Shown piece by piece: positions 8,843 through 17,541 of a stretch of 64,000 bases of DNA. Source of the stretch: Acidithiobacillus marinus (lineage in GTDB: Bacteria; Pseudomonadota; Gammaproteobacteria; Acidithiobacillales; Acidithiobacillaceae). The DNA lies in NCBI RefSeq assembly GCF_002847505.1, contig NZ_MXAV01000044.1, positions 1 through 64,000 of the forward strand. Reading direction: 5' to 3'. The notes beneath the pieces are model-generated. The model was not told the DNA's origin. It did not search any database and saw only the letters and a list, made by a program, of their open reading frames with translations. Position 1 is the stretch's first letter. Every line of letters starts with the position of its first letter. Made by a program: the position numbers and the translations under genes.

Positions 8843-9129
8843 TCATCACCGAAGGCGCGGCGGAAGGATTGGAGCGTTGTCGTCAGTTTCTGTCTGGCAA
8901 GGCTCCGGATGCCGCCAGACGAGCTGGCCAAGTCATCGAGCGGCATTTTCAGTTACTGGAAACGGCTCCGGACATAGGCAGACCCTTCACTGAAATGCTG
9001 TCATTGCGTGAACTGCTCATTGTCTTCGGAAATTTGGGCTATGTGGCTCTTTACCGCCATGATCCTGCGGATAACGTCGTATATGTGCTGGCCTTCCGCC
9101 ATCAGAAAGAAGCGGGCTATGTACTGTAA
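8830..9129 (+). CDS. RelE/ParE-family toxin
   Basis: A 99-residue protein with GTG start, coupled to the antitoxin. The sequence has the ParE/RelE layout: N-terminal strand (LIITEGAAEGLERCRQFL), two helices (ARRAGQVIERHFQLLE), a proline-containing loop (APDIGRPF), then strands ELLIVFGNLGYVALYRHD and VVYVLAFRHQKEAGY. Members are either mRNA interferases or gyrase poisons; the sequence does not say which. Position and length agree with a functional two-gene module. It is inserted between pilC and rpfF. Confidence 0.85.
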   Translation: MPRLIITEGAAEGLERCRQFLSGKAPDAARRAGQVIERHFQLLETAPDIGRPFTEMLSLRELLIVFGNLGYVALYRHDPADNVVYVLAFRHQKEAGYVL

Positions 9130-9256
9130 CTCACGGTCTGCATAACATCCCCACCATTTTGCAAGGACTCCGGCTGAAAAACATTGCTAAGCGCTGAAAA
9201 ATTCGCCACATTGAGAGCGTCGTCCAGCCCATAAACTTGCTTAATTGGAGCCGAGA

Positions 9257-10132
9257 ATGAACAGCATACCCCAGCCCTTGCCAAACTGGATTGCTCAAGG
9301 CGATCCGCAATATCAACAGTTGCGCACGTATTACGATGGTACTTATCAGACCATGTGGTATTACCTGAAAGGCCACCCACGGCCCTGTTTTACACCGACT
9401 CTTCTGGAAGAAATCCAGGATTTCTATACGCAAATTCGTGTGGAAACGACAATGACTGAAGCGCGTGAGATCCGTTTTTTGGTGGCTTCTTCTGATGTTC
9501 CCGGGGTTTTCAATCTGGGTGGTGATCTGCATTTGTTTCGGCAACTCATCGCTCGGCAGGATAGGGCAGGCTTGCTCAGCTATGGCGTAGCCTGTATTGA
9601 CGCACTACACACCAATATCACCCATTTGCATGAAGAATTGACCACGATTTCCCTGGTGCAGGGCGACGCTCTGGGTGGGGGCTTTGAAAGCGCACTTTCC
9701 AGTAATGTGTTGATTGCCGAGCGCAGTGCCAAAATGGGTATGCCCGAAATATTGTTTAATCTTTTTCCCGGGATGGGAGCCTATAGTCTTTTGCATCGTA
9801 AGATCGGCATGGCCGCTACTGAAAAATTGATTTTGAGCGGGCGAATTTACACGGCTCAAGAACTTTATGAAATGGGGATTGTAGATATTCTGGCTGAAGA
9901 CGGAGCAGGGGAGCGTGCTGTTTATGCTTATATCAAAAAACATTTGCAGGCGGCTAATGGTTATGCAGCGATCCGACGCGTGCGTGACCTCTGTGCACCG
10001 ATCAGTTATGAGGAACTGTATGCGACGGTAGAAATCTGGGTAGATGCCGCCTTGCGACTTTCCAGTAAGGACTTGCGAATGATGGAAAGACTGGTGTCCA
10101 GGCAATCTGCACGTCATGCAGAGATGGCCTGA
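9257..10132 (+). CDS. rpfF: RpfF-like DSF synthase (crotonase fold)
   Basis: A 291-residue enoyl-CoA hydratase-fold protein. ATG 9257 has GGAG 6 bases upstream. RpfF enzymes convert 3-hydroxyacyl-ACP into cis-2-unsaturated fatty acids (diffusible signal factor) by combined dehydratase and thioesterase activity. The signature QGDALGGGFESALSS and GMPEILFNLFPGMGAYSLL is present, with Glu144 and Glu164 spaced by 20 residues exactly like the two catalytic glutamates of Xanthomonas RpfF. A simple fatty-acid-oxidation crotonase would not have this pair. It converges on rpfC with 14 bases between the two stops, which strongly supports the signalling role. Confidence 0.9.
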   Translation: MNSIPQPLPNWIAQGDPQYQQLRTYYDGTYQTMWYYLKGHPRPCFTPTLLEEIQDFYTQIRVETTMTEAREIRFLVASSDVPGVFNLGGDLHLFRQLIARQDRAGLLSYGVACIDALHTNITHLHEELTTISLVQGDALGGGFESALSSNVLIAERSAKMGMPEILFNLFPGMGAYSLLHRKIGMAATEKLILSGRIYTAQELYEMGIVDILAEDGAGERAVYAYIKKHLQAANGYAAIRRVRDLCAPISYEELYATVEIWVDAALRLSSKDLRMMERLVSRQSARHAEMA

Positions 10133-10146
10133 ATGCACATCGCGTT

Positions 10147-12663
10147 TCATCGTATCTGTCGCTGACCTTCGAGATAAGTGGTCAGCGCCTGGCAGGTTTT
10201 GTGAAAATGGCGGCGCAGCGCAGCGCCGCTTGACTGTATTTCGGGACCGGTCATGGCATAGGGTTTGAGGGCCTCGGCTTGCAGGCAGTTTTCCAGCAGC
10301 TGCTGGGCACCCATTTGCAGGCTGCTGCCTTTCAGGGCGTGGACAGCATCCTGATAAGCAGGGTAGTCCTCCTGCTGCATGGCCGTTTGCATCGCCTCCA
10401 GTAACTGCGCCCCATCGTGGGCAAAATCCTGTATGATTTCCGCCAGAAAATCAGTGCCTCCCAAATTCACAATGCCCTGTAACACCTGCGGATCTATCAG
10501 CGCAGCAGATGCCGGGGTGGCCGCTTCGTCACGGCCTTTTTCTGACGCGCCATGCAGGACATTTTGCGTGCGGCAAAGACTGGCAATGCTATCCAGCAGC
10601 TGCCGCGCATTGATGGGTTTGGTCAGGTAAGCACTGGCCCCCGCTTCCAGACAGGCCTGCATAGATTCCGGGGTGGCGTCAGCGGTCAGCATGATGACAG
10701 GTACCGGCTGGGCGGTTTCCATCATGCGATAGCATTTCAATACTTCCAGCCCGCCCTTGCCGGGCATGTTGCGGTCGAGAATCAGCAGGTCCAGATGAAA
10801 ACTGCTTTCGGCCAGAATATCGAGGGTTTCTTCGCTATCGCTGGACACGCGCACCTCATGACCCGCCTGGCGCAGCAGTCCCTGTACCACTTTCTGATTG
10901 ATGCGGTTATCTTCCGCCACCAATATGGAGAGCCCTTTTTGTCCCTGACTTTGCTGATAATGGTCATGCAGGGACACGATATTGCTACTGCCCTTTGTGT
11001 CGGCAACATCCAAAGAATGCACCAGATGAAACAGCACTTTTTTATCGATGGGTATCTTTAGTGACGCGCTAAAACCCATATCCTGAAAATAGCGGTCAAA
11101 AATAAGGCTCTGGTCATGAATCAGAATCCAGGGAGTTTGGCCTATTAATTGCTGATCACGGGCCAGTCGGGCAAAATGATCGGGAGCCATATCCATCAGG
11201 TGCTGATCCACAAATACCTGGCTGAAAGGCTGCCCCTGATTTTTGGCGCTGCGCAGCAATTCCAGCGCCCGATAGGCACTTTCGGCATGAACGCCGGGGA
11301 TATTCCAGGTTTTCAAGATATCCTGGAGATCACGCCCCGACGCTGACGGTGCAATGATTAAAGCCGCTCTGGGAGTATCTGATCCGGCGAGCGGACTCTG
11401 CAACTTTTCCGGATGCTCTGCGGCTTGCAGGGGCAGCTCAAACCAGAAGCGACTGCCTTTGTGGAGGATGCTTTCCACGCCCATCTGCCCACCCATTTTT
11501 TCCACCAGCTCCTTGGCGATGGTGGTGCCTAATCCCGTGCCTTCCTGCTGGGCATGGTGGGTATCTGCAGACTGGGTAAACGCCTCGAAAATATGCTCCT
11601 GGGCTTCTTCGCTGAGCCCGCAACCCGTGTCGATCACCTCAAAACGCAGCCGAACCTCGCGATGGGTCACGGGTAGTCTGCGCACCCGGATCTCTACCCC
11701 GCCTTTTTCCGTGAATTTGATGGCGTTTCCGATGAGATTATAGAGCACCTGCCGCACGCGGCGGGTATCGCTTCGCAGCAAATCAGGAACGGATTCAGAA
11801 ACCTCCCAAACCAGATAAAGGCCTTTTTTTTGGGCCAGTATCAATAGTGCCGAACAGGATTGATCCAGCAACTGGCGCAGGCTGAAATCCACCGGCTGCA
11901 AGAGCATTTTTCCCGCTTCGATTTTAGAGATATCCAGTATATTCTCAATGAGTTCCAGCAAGGTCTGGGAAGAGTTCTGAATTAAATGGGTAATTTCGAC
12001 TTGTTCCGCAGACAGCGAAGTTTCCTGCAGTAACTCACTCATACCCATAACCCCATTCAAGGGCGTGCGTAATTCATGGCTCATTTTCGCCAGAAACTGG
12101 GACTTGATGAGACTGGCTTTGCGGGCATCTTCAATCGCCTGATTCAGACGGGAAATGAGCTTGCTCATATACAAAAACAACACCCCGAAAATAATCAGGG
12201 TGGCGACCAGTGCATGACTATTACCAGTCCAGAGATGCCGGGGATCGAGAATGACCAGAATACCCCCCATGCTGATAACCGTGGCGGCGACAGCATAACG
12301 GGTCCCGAAGCGGAAACCATTGCCGATGATGACCCAGGGATAAATCCCCAGCAGGGGCAATCCGGCAATGCCTGCGCTGGCCTGAATCAAATAGGTCACA
12401 ATGCCTACATCTATACACATGCCGATAGTACGGCGAAGCGGAGATTTTTGTGGCCAGATCCAGATGGTGACGAGGAGTAGACTCGCTGCCGCAAAAAAGA
12501 CCAGAGCCGCCTGATTCAGAATTTGCCAGCCACCCGCCTGATTAAACCAGGTCCCATAGGGGTAGGTGTAAATATAGAGATATAATACCCCTCCCATCAG
12601 CAGACGGATACTGGCCTGCTCCTGCTCGTTGCCGGGATTCAGTCCGGGTCGTGGTGAGCGCAT
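10147..12663 (-). CDS. rpfC: RpfC-like hybrid sensor histidine kinase for DSF
   Basis: An 838-residue protein. The N-terminus ([13 protein letters not shown]) and about five membrane helices up to residue 168 match the RpfC input region. A HisKA domain follows with [15 protein letters not shown] (phospho-His196) and HATPase N, G1 and G2 boxes. A canonical receiver ([33 protein letters not shown]) and a C-terminal HPt domain with HALKGSS complete the relay. Between kinase and receiver lies an additional receiver-like stretch (about residues 440-560) that lacks the acidic pair at its start; Xanthomonas RpfC has only one receiver. AGAGGA precedes the ATG, which overlaps the rpfG stop. RpfC senses DSF and controls RpfG. 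Confidence 0.9.
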   Translation of the reverse strand: MRSPRPGLNPGNEQEQASIRLLMGGVLYLYIYTYPYGTWFNQAGGWQILNQAALVFFAAASLLLVTIWIWPQKSPLRRTIGMCIDVGIVTYLIQASAGIAGLPLLGIYPWVIIGNGFRFGTRYAVAATVISMGGILVILDPRHLWTGNSHALVATLIIFGVLFLYMSKLISRLNQAIEDARKASLIKSQFLAKMSHELRTPLNGVMGMSELLQETSLSAEQVEITHLIQNSSQTLLELIENILDISKIEAGKMLLQPVDFSLRQLLDQSCSALLILAQKKGLYLVWEVSESVPDLLRSDTRRVRQVLYNLIGNAIKFTEKGGVEIRVRRLPVTHREVRLRFEVIDTGCGLSEEAQEHIFEAFTQSADTHHAQQEGTGLGTTIAKELVEKMGGQMGVESILHKGSRFWFELPLQAAEHPEKLQSPLAGSDTPRAALIIAPSASGRDLQDILKTWNIPGVHAESAYRALELLRSAKNQGQPFSQVFVDQHLMDMAPDHFARLARDQQLIGQTPWILIHDQSLIFDRYFQDMGFSASLKIPIDKKVLFHLVHSLDVADTKGSSNIVSLHDHYQQSQGQKGLSILVAEDNRINQKVVQGLLRQAGHEVRVSSDSEETLDILAESSFHLDLLILDRNMPGKGGLEVLKCYRMMETAQPVPVIMLTADATPESMQACLEAGASAYLTKPINARQLLDSIASLCRTQNVLHGASEKGRDEAATPASAALIDPQVLQGIVNLGGTDFLAEIIQDFAHDGAQLLEAMQTAMQQEDYPAYQDAVHALKGSSLQMGAQQLLENCLQAEALKPYAMTGPEIQSSGAALRRHFHKTCQALTTYLEGQRQIR

Positions 12664-13730
12664 AGCATCCTCTGAAAGTGCAGAATCTGATCATACTGCG
12701 CAAAAAAAGCCTGCATACAGCGGGGGTCAAAATGCTGGCCTGTTTGCTCCTGAAAATAGCTGCGAATGGCCTCCTGACTCCAAGCCTTTTTGTACGGGCG
12801 TTCTGAAGCTAGCGCATCAAATACATCGGCAATGGCCACTATCCGCGCCACTAATGGAATATCCTCGCCCTGTAGCCCGAGGGGATAACCGCTACCATCA
12901 TATTTTTCATGATGTCCACCGGCAATTTGCGCCCCTAATTGGGTATAGGGGGAATGACTGCCGGTCAGAATATTCTGGCCGATCTGGGCATGGGTTTTCA
13001 TGATGTCAAATTCAGCCGGGGTCAGCTTGCCGGGTTTCAACAGAATGGCATCGGGAATAGCGATTTTGCCGATGTCATGCAGGGGTGCCGCCAGCTCGAT
13101 GCGGGCGCATTCATCGGCGGGAAGCTCTAATCCTTCGGCAATCATCCGCGCGTACCTACCCATGCGCATGATATGACAGCTGGTTTCGTTGTCACGGTAT
13201 TCGGCAACCCGGGCCAGCAGGGAAAGGGTTTCCTGCTCGCGCTGACGAATTTCGGTAGTGGCCATGGCTACCTGGTTTTCCAGCCAGTAGGAACGGTCCC
13301 TCAGCAATTTTTGCTGGGTCCGCAAATGCAGCAGGTTGCGACAGCGGGCCTGACATTCCACCGCATCCAGAGGTCGGGTCAAAAAATCTGTCGCGCCCGC
13401 CTCCAGTGCCTGATAACGCACGACCGTATCTTGTATGACCGTGACAATCACCAAAGGCACATCCTGGCAACCTGCTGTGCGACGCACCTTTCGGGTAAAC
13501 TCCAAGCCATCCATGCCGGGCATTTTATAATCCACCAGAATCAGGTCGGGAATGTACTGCTGGATGCTGTCCAGGGCTTCCCGGGGGTCTGCAAAGCAGT
13601 CCACGCATAAATGGGGAGAGACATCCTGAATGATTTTTTCAAGAATCTTGCGCCCGGTGGACTGATCATCCACGATCAGAATGCGGGTTTGCAGAGTCGA
13701 ATTCTGCTCATGATTCCGCTCAATTTTCAT
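12639..13730 (-). CDS. rpfG: RpfG-like response regulator with HD-GYP c-di-GMP phosphodiesterase domain
   Basis: A 363-residue protein from ATG 13730 (GGGAG 8 bases upstream); an ATG two codons earlier has poor spacing. Receiver domain: ILIVDDQ, phospho-acceptor Asp67 in [13 protein letters not shown], Thr in VIVTV. The C-terminal HD-GYP domain has [15 protein letters not shown] and [13 protein letters not shown], keeping the metal-binding HD and the GYP motif. RpfG degrades c-di-GMP after phosphorylation by RpfC, which links the DSF signal to second-messenger level. It overlaps both neighbours, so the three genes are translated as one unit. Confidence 0.92.
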   Translation of the reverse strand: MKIERNHEQNSTLQTRILIVDDQSTGRKILEKIIQDVSPHLCVDCFADPREALDSIQQYIPDLILVDYKMPGMDGLEFTRKVRRTAGCQDVPLVIVTVIQDTVVRYQALEAGATDFLTRPLDAVECQARCRNLLHLRTQQKLLRDRSYWLENQVAMATTEIRQREQETLSLLARVAEYRDNETSCHIMRMGRYARMIAEGLELPADECARIELAAPLHDIGKIAIPDAILLKPGKLTPAEFDIMKTHAQIGQNILTGSHSPYTQLGAQIAGGHHEKYDGSGYPLGLQGEDIPLVARIVAIADVFDALASERPYKKAWSQEAIRSYFQEQTGQHFDPRCMQAFFAQYDQILHFQRMLCAHHDPD

Positions 13731-15315
13731 CTGCATCACTCCCTGATAGCGATGTTCGGATTGTTCTGGGCCTGTCTGCGTTTCCCGCCTCAGCAGGACG
13801 ATCTTCCACGGTAAACAGTTCCCAGTAGCGACTGCGCTGGCGTTTGTTGGCCTTGGCGCGGTACAGCGCCTGGTCCGCATAACGCAGCAGGGTGTCAAAA
13901 TCACCGGAAAAATCGGGTGAGTACAAACAGATCCCCATACTCAGTCGCACCCCTACCACCTTGCCGCTTTGCAGATGGATGGGTTCATTGACGGCCAACT
14001 CGATTTTGATCAGGAGCATTTCCAGGTCTTCCAGACTGTGGAAACCCTCGATGAGCAGCACAAATTCATCACCACCCAGGCGCGCCACGTAATCACTGCG
14101 GCGCAAGGTACTGTGCAGGCGGCGACCAATGACCCGCAGCACATGATCTCCGGCCTCATGGCCATAGAGATCATTGATGGGTTTGAAATAATCCAGATCA
14201 ATCATGCAAACCGCCAGTGACCCGGTATGGCGCTGCACCCGGGGCAGGGTGATGGCTACCTGGTCCATGAGCGCGCGGCGGTTGCCGAGTCCGGTCAGGC
14301 GGTCGTGGCTGGCTTCGTATTCCAGTTGTTCCCGGGCCAGCCATTCATGGGTCACATCGCGCTGTATGCCCACATAATGACTGATTTCGCCGTCGCGCTG
14401 ATAAATGGGGATGATGCTCAAGTGATTCCAGAAAGTCTGCCCGTCCCGGCGGTAATTGAGCAGACGGCCATTGAAAAAGCCCTGCCCGCAGAGCGCCCCG
14501 TCAATTTCCGCCAGAGTGCGCGGATCAGTGCGCGGCCCTTGCAGATGATGCAATCCATACTGGCTGATTTCCGCCAGGGTATAGCCGGTCATGCGGGTAA
14601 AGCTCGCATTCACATACAAAATCCGCCGTTCGGCATCGGTCAGGACTACCCCGTCCTCGGCGGATTGCAGGGCGGCCCCCAGCAGCAACTGGTGTTCCCG
14701 CTCCACCCGTTCGCGAAGAATGTCCACCCAGTCTTCCAGGGCCTCGCTGACCTGGCGGACCACGCTTTCCAGCACCAGCTGGCAGTCCCGGGGAAAAGCC
14801 TGACGATCGCGATCATAGAGCACCAGCAAGGCCCAGGGTTGATGATCGCGATGGATGGGTAATACCGCCATGGAACGCAGTTGAAAAGGCCGGAGATTAT
14901 GCCGCCATGCTTCACGCAAGGGGCCGTCCTGAAAAGGCTCGTTGTACAGCGCCACCTGTTCCTGCCAGGCTTTGATCAACGGGCCGTGATCAACCGGAAG
15001 CCCTGTTCGTCTTTCTACAAAGCTGTCGAGATAGGCGGTATCACCCGCATCGGCCAGAGTATGTAGGCTTTGGTCTGGCTCTATCCGGCAGACCCAGGCT
15101 AACTTGACCGGGCTGCATTCGACAGCCAGGCTGCAGAGGGACTCCAGCAGGATGTGTTCCTCTCGGGTATGGGCCATGATTTCGGTAACGGCCTTGCGAA
15201 AGGCCAGATACTGCCCGAGCCGGGAGTGGGGATCGGCTTTGTCTTTTTCCAGGCGTGACCATATTCGCCGCCAGGGGGAGCGGGGTGGACGCGGACTTTT
15301 CGGGTCTCGAGACAT
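13720..15315 (-). CDS. GAF-PAS-GGDEF diguanylate cyclase
   Basis: A 531-residue protein. A GAF-like region (about 30-205) is followed by a PAS domain ([20 protein letters not shown], with the PAC end [19 protein letters not shown]) and a GGDEF domain with the intact active site [11 protein letters not shown] and [10 protein letters not shown]. It should make c-di-GMP. No membrane helix is evident, so it is probably cytosolic. The stop overlaps the rpfG start by 9 bases, placing a cyclase and a phosphodiesterase of c-di-GMP in one operon with the DSF sensor. No clear ribosome binding site precedes ATG 15315, so the start may differ. Confidence 0.88.
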   Translation of the reverse strand: MSRDPKSPRPPRSPWRRIWSRLEKDKADPHSRLGQYLAFRKAVTEIMAHTREEHILLESLCSLAVECSPVKLAWVCRIEPDQSLHTLADAGDTAYLDSFVERRTGLPVDHGPLIKAWQEQVALYNEPFQDGPLREAWRHNLRPFQLRSMAVLPIHRDHQPWALLVLYDRDRQAFPRDCQLVLESVVRQVSEALEDWVDILRERVEREHQLLLGAALQSAEDGVVLTDAERRILYVNASFTRMTGYTLAEISQYGLHHLQGPRTDPRTLAEIDGALCGQGFFNGRLLNYRRDGQTFWNHLSIIPIYQRDGEISHYVGIQRDVTHEWLAREQLEYEASHDRLTGLGNRRALMDQVAITLPRVQRHTGSLAVCMIDLDYFKPINDLYGHEAGDHVLRVIGRRLHSTLRRSDYVARLGGDEFVLLIEGFHSLEDLEMLLIKIELAVNEPIHLQSGKVVGVRLSMGICLYSPDFSGDFDTLLRYADQALYRAKANKRQRSRYWELFTVEDRPAEAGNADRPRTIRTSLSGSDADEN

Positions 15316-15393
15316 GATTCAGCGCGGGCGGGGTACTGGTGGGCAGGGTCGCCAACCCGCACGACGCTGTCCCGCTGCCCAAGCGCAGCGCCT

Positions 15394-15606
15394 TCAGGCG
15401 TGCCGAACCGCGTGATGCGGGCTGTTGGCTGCGGGCTGGGCCTGACTGCGGCGCAGGGCATAAATGGCCTGTAACTCGCTGCGCACCACGTTCAGTTCCA
15501 TATCGATGCTGGCCACCGGCGCGCCCCGTTCTTCGCGACGATGGAGCAGGTGATGGCGGAGCTTCTGGAGGGACTGGATGCGTTCTTGCCGTTCGGTTTC
15601 GTTCAT
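15394..15606 (-). CDS. Small hypothetical coiled-coil protein
   Basis: Seventy residues, Arg/Gln/Glu-rich and predicted helical (MNETERQERIQSLQKLRHHL), with no recognisable domain. AAGGAG sits about 8 bases before the ATG, a strong reason to believe it is translated. It begins 19 bases after the downstream pilin gene stop and ends 78 bases before the GGDEF gene, all on the same strand, with no obvious U-tract terminator between. It could be a pilin-operon accessory or a regulator; nothing in the sequence decides. Confidence 0.62.
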   Translation of the reverse strand: MNETERQERIQSLQKLRHHLLHRREERGAPVASIDMELNVVRSELQAIYALRRSQAQPAANSPHHAVRHA

Positions 15607-15625
15607 GGTCGTTCTCCTTGTGTAT

Positions 15626-16141
15626 CTAGGGAGTCACTTTCCCGTTTTGGGTGATGAGGACACCGCTGCCTGTGGCGGCGGATGGAAAACCTGCGGCGCT
15701 GCAGGCTCTGGCGATGACCGTGCCGAGATTGCCACTGCAACCCGTGGTCTTGACCATCACCGATACTTGCTGGGGGGCTGACTGGCTGATGGTGCTGGCA
15801 CTGATGGCCACTTGTCCGCAGGCTGAAGCTGTGCCGCCGGTCACAAAAGCCGGAGTACCGGTGCCATACACCGGATCCGCCACATCATGGGCCGATTGGC
15901 CATTGAGGGTGCTGTATATATCGGTTTTGTCGCCGTTGTTACTTGCGGCAAAAGCATTGGTCACCGCATCCACCGCCATTTTGAGATTGCCTGCCACCGT
16001 TTGCGCCTTGGCGGTTTCGATGTAGGCAAAATATTGCGGGATGGCAATGGCCGCCAGAATACCGATGATGGCAATGACGATCATGAGCTCGATCAGGGTG
16101 AATCCGCTGTTTCTCTGAATGATTATTGTTGAGTTGGGCAT
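15626..16141 (-). CDS. Type IV pilin (PilA-like), second copy
   Basis: A 171-residue prepilin from ATG 16141. The leader MPNSTIIIQRNSG is followed by the cleavage site G|FTLIELMIVIAIIGILAAIAI, with Glu5 conserved. After the long helix the globular domain contains Cys residues (TASACGQ, KTTGCSG, ARACSAAG) that can form the C-terminal disulfide loop of type IVa pilins. It lies 107 bases downstream of a second pilin gene, so two major-type pilins are made from one locus. An in-frame start 26 codons further upstream is unlikely for a prepilin. Confidence 0.9.
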   Translation of the reverse strand: MPNSTIIIQRNSGFTLIELMIVIAIIGILAAIAIPQYFAYIETAKAQTVAGNLKMAVDAVTNAFAASNNGDKTDIYSTLNGQSAHDVADPVYGTGTPAFVTGGTASACGQVAISASTISQSAPQQVSVMVKTTGCSGNLGTVIARACSAAGFPSAATGSGVLITQNGKVTP

Positions 16142-16209
16142 GGTTTGACCTTTTCGAGAGAGTTCTGAAATTGTTGTTGATATGTGCATTAGAGCGCTGT
16201 CAGAAAGGT

Positions 16210-16227
16210 GCAGCCCCAAGGGGCTGC
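16210..16227 (-). terminator. Perfect stem-loop between the two pilin genes
   Basis: GCAGCCCCAAGGGGCTGC forms an 8-bp perfect stem (or 7 bp with a 4-base loop) 22 bases beyond the first pilin stop at 16249. On the minus strand it is not followed by a U-run; on the plus strand it is followed by TTTGTTT. It may be a partial terminator or an mRNA-stabilising hairpin setting the ratio of the two pilins. Confidence 0.5.
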
Positions 16228-16248
16228 TTTGTTTGTAAGTTACTAACT

Positions 16249-16719
16249 TCAGTTGGCTTTGTAAGAGATGCCACCGTTGGCAGTGACGGTTGCCGTTGAG
16301 CCGCTTGAACTGGCACTAATATTAGCGGCAGTAAGAGCGTTTGATACCGCTGTGGCTGTCGTCGTTGATGTGGTGCCAGGATCAAGGTCAATAGTAACAT
16401 CTCCAGTACCTGAACTAATTCCAGTACTAGTAACCGAAGTTGGTGCGTAGGTAATTTGTGCGCCGTTAGGCATATTAGGGAAAGTTGGGGCGGACGTTAC
16501 TTGTCCAGCCGCAGCCGCTGCTTGGGCCGCTGCAACTTGTGTTACTGCTTGGTGAAAGTCTTGGGTAATTGTGGTTGCTTTTGCAGTCTCCACATACTTC
16601 TCATACTTCGGAATAGCGATGGCCGCCAAGATGCCGATGATGGCAATGACGATCATCAGTTCGATGAGGGTAAAACCGGCTTCTGCCGCGCGCTTGGCTT
16701 GCTGTACTTTCATGCTCAT
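16249..16719 (-). CDS. pilA: Type IV major pilin (PilA)
   Basis: A 156-residue prepilin: leader MSMKVQQAKRAAEAG, cleavage site G|FTLIELMIVIAIIGILAAIAI, then a helix continuing through KYEKYVETAKATT. The globular part is Ala/Thr/Ser-rich, with no Cys pair visible, unlike the second pilin. GGAG lies 7 bases before ATG 16719. It is the promoter-proximal pilin behind a sigma-54 type promoter (16784-16797), the usual arrangement for pilA. Exported by the Sec/SRP route, cleaved by PilD and polymerised by PilB/PilC. Confidence 0.92.
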   Translation of the reverse strand: MSMKVQQAKRAAEAGFTLIELMIVIAIIGILAAIAIPKYEKYVETAKATTITQDFHQAVTQVAAAQAAAAAGQVTSAPTFPNMPNGAQITYAPTSVTSTGISSGTGDVTIDLDPGTTSTTTATAVSNALTAANISASSSGSTATVTANGGISYKAN

Positions 16720-16783
16720 GAGTAGGCTCCTTGTGAGTTAAACTGTTCGGACAGCGCTGTGGGCGCCGTACGTTTTCTATTAA

Positions 16784-16797
16784 GCATGATTCGTGCC
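16784..16797 (-). promoter_or_regulatory. Sigma-54 (RpoN) promoter of pilA
   Basis: Read on the minus strand, GGCACGAATCATGC has GG at -25/-24 and GC at -13/-12 with the exact 10-base spacing required by RpoN; it matches most of the consensus TGGCACG-N4-TTGCA. The predicted start near 16772 leaves a leader of about 52 bases before pilA. pilA genes are classically RpoN/PilR dependent. Confidence 0.72.
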
Positions 16798-17114
16798 TGA
16801 TTTTGGATCTCCGGGTTTATTATTCGATAACTTATTGTTAATATGATGATTCCATAAGATAGACACGACGTTTCCAAAGCTTTCCCATTCCCTGACAGCG
16901 AGGGTTCACCCATTGTTTCAGAAGCTTTGCGCGTGTTTCACAGCGCCAAAACCGATTTGAGCTAAAAATGTCGCGTCATTTACAACGCCATGCCCTTTTC
17001 GCCCGGAAAATGTCGCCGTTTTTACCGCGCCATTGCGGAATGAAGGGGTGTCGCCATGCCATGATGGACACCCGGTCTCAGGGCCTGCGCTGCCTCAGCC
17101 GCAAAATTTCCTGA

Positions 17115-17143
17115 TTGACAGCAGGAGCTTGTATGGATATCCT
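17115..17143 (+). promoter_or_regulatory. Sigma-70 type promoter of vapB
   Basis: TTGACA (17115-17120), 17 bases, TATCCT (17138-17143), about 29 bases before the vapB ATG. GTATGG and CCATATAC flank the -10 as an imperfect inverted repeat and may be the VapB/VapC operator. Confidence 0.5.
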
Positions 17144-17171
17144 GCCGCCATATACCATTTGAGGAGCTTCG

Positions 17172-17402
17172 ATGGAGCAAGCCACCGTTTTTCAGATCAA
17201 CCGCAGCCAAGCGGTACGCCTACCCAAGTCAATAGCCTTCCCGGCAGACGTGAAGCGCGTGGATGTGGTCGCCCTGGGCCGTGTGCGGATTCTCATTCCT
17301 GCCGGAGAGTCCTGGGAGAGCTGGTTTGACAGAGAAGGGGTCAGCGCCGACTTCATGGAAAGTCGAGAGCAACCCGCCCACCAGATCCGGGAACCGTTGT
17401 GA
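17172..17402 (+). CDS. vapB: VapB-type antitoxin (AbrB/SpoVT fold)
   Basis: A 76-residue antitoxin. FQINRSQAVRLPKSIAFP is the swapped-hairpin AbrB-like DNA-binding domain, and the C-terminal half (ESWESWFDREGVSADFM) is the toxin-wrapping tail of the VapB/VagC group. GAGGAG precedes the ATG. It ends ...GTTGTGA, and the overlapping GTG would start vapC, but vapC here is deleted after 11 codons. The antitoxin is therefore orphaned at this position, although an intact VapC with the same start context lies at 19114. Confidence 0.85.
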   Translation: MEQATVFQINRSQAVRLPKSIAFPADVKRVDVVALGRVRILIPAGESWESWFDREGVSADFMESREQPAHQIREPL

Positions 17403-17431
17403 TCAAATACCTGCTGGATACCAACATCTGC
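17362..17431 (+). repeat. 70-bp direct repeat, copy A (end of vapB + start of vapC)
   Basis: Seventy bases covering the last 13 codons of vapB and the first codons of vapC, identical by eye to 19077-19146. It marks the left end of a duplicated vapBC segment. Confidence 0.85.
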
Positions 17432-17437
17432 CGATAA
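17399..17437 (+). pseudogene. vapC remnant (first 11 codons)
   Basis: GTG 17399 begins the PIN-domain start IKYLLDTNIC, as in the intact vapC at 19114. After the TGC codon at 17429 the sequence jumps to a segment normally found 543 bases further downstream and stops at once (CGA TAA). The toxin gene has been removed by an internal deletion. Confidence 0.85.
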
Positions 17438-17535
17438 ACTGATCGAGCGCATCGAGCGCTGATTGGAATTATCCTGAGTGCTTCTTTTGCAGGTCCTTGT
17501 TCGATAATATCTGTACTAATACCATTCAGTTGACC
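17432..17535 (+). repeat. Diverged direct repeat, copy A (3' end of the gene after vapC)
   Basis: Matches 19690-19802 with scattered substitutions and a 9-base deletion in the GAGCGCATC repeat. It encodes only DKLIERIER before a stop. Both copies end at the same string, AATACCATTCAGTTGACC, after which the flanking DNA differs. Confidence 0.75.
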
Positions 17536-17541
17536 CCACCT

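Larger units (their letters stand above)
16720..17171. other. Intergenic region between pilA and the toxin-antitoxin patch
   Basis: About 450 bases without a convincing gene. It contains the sigma-54 promoter of pilA (minus strand) and, at its right end, a sigma-70 type promoter for vapB (plus strand). The part 16900-17100 shows nothing I can name apart from loosely similar short stretches around 16960-17040 (AAAATGTCGC near 16963 and 17007). Confidence 0.5.
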
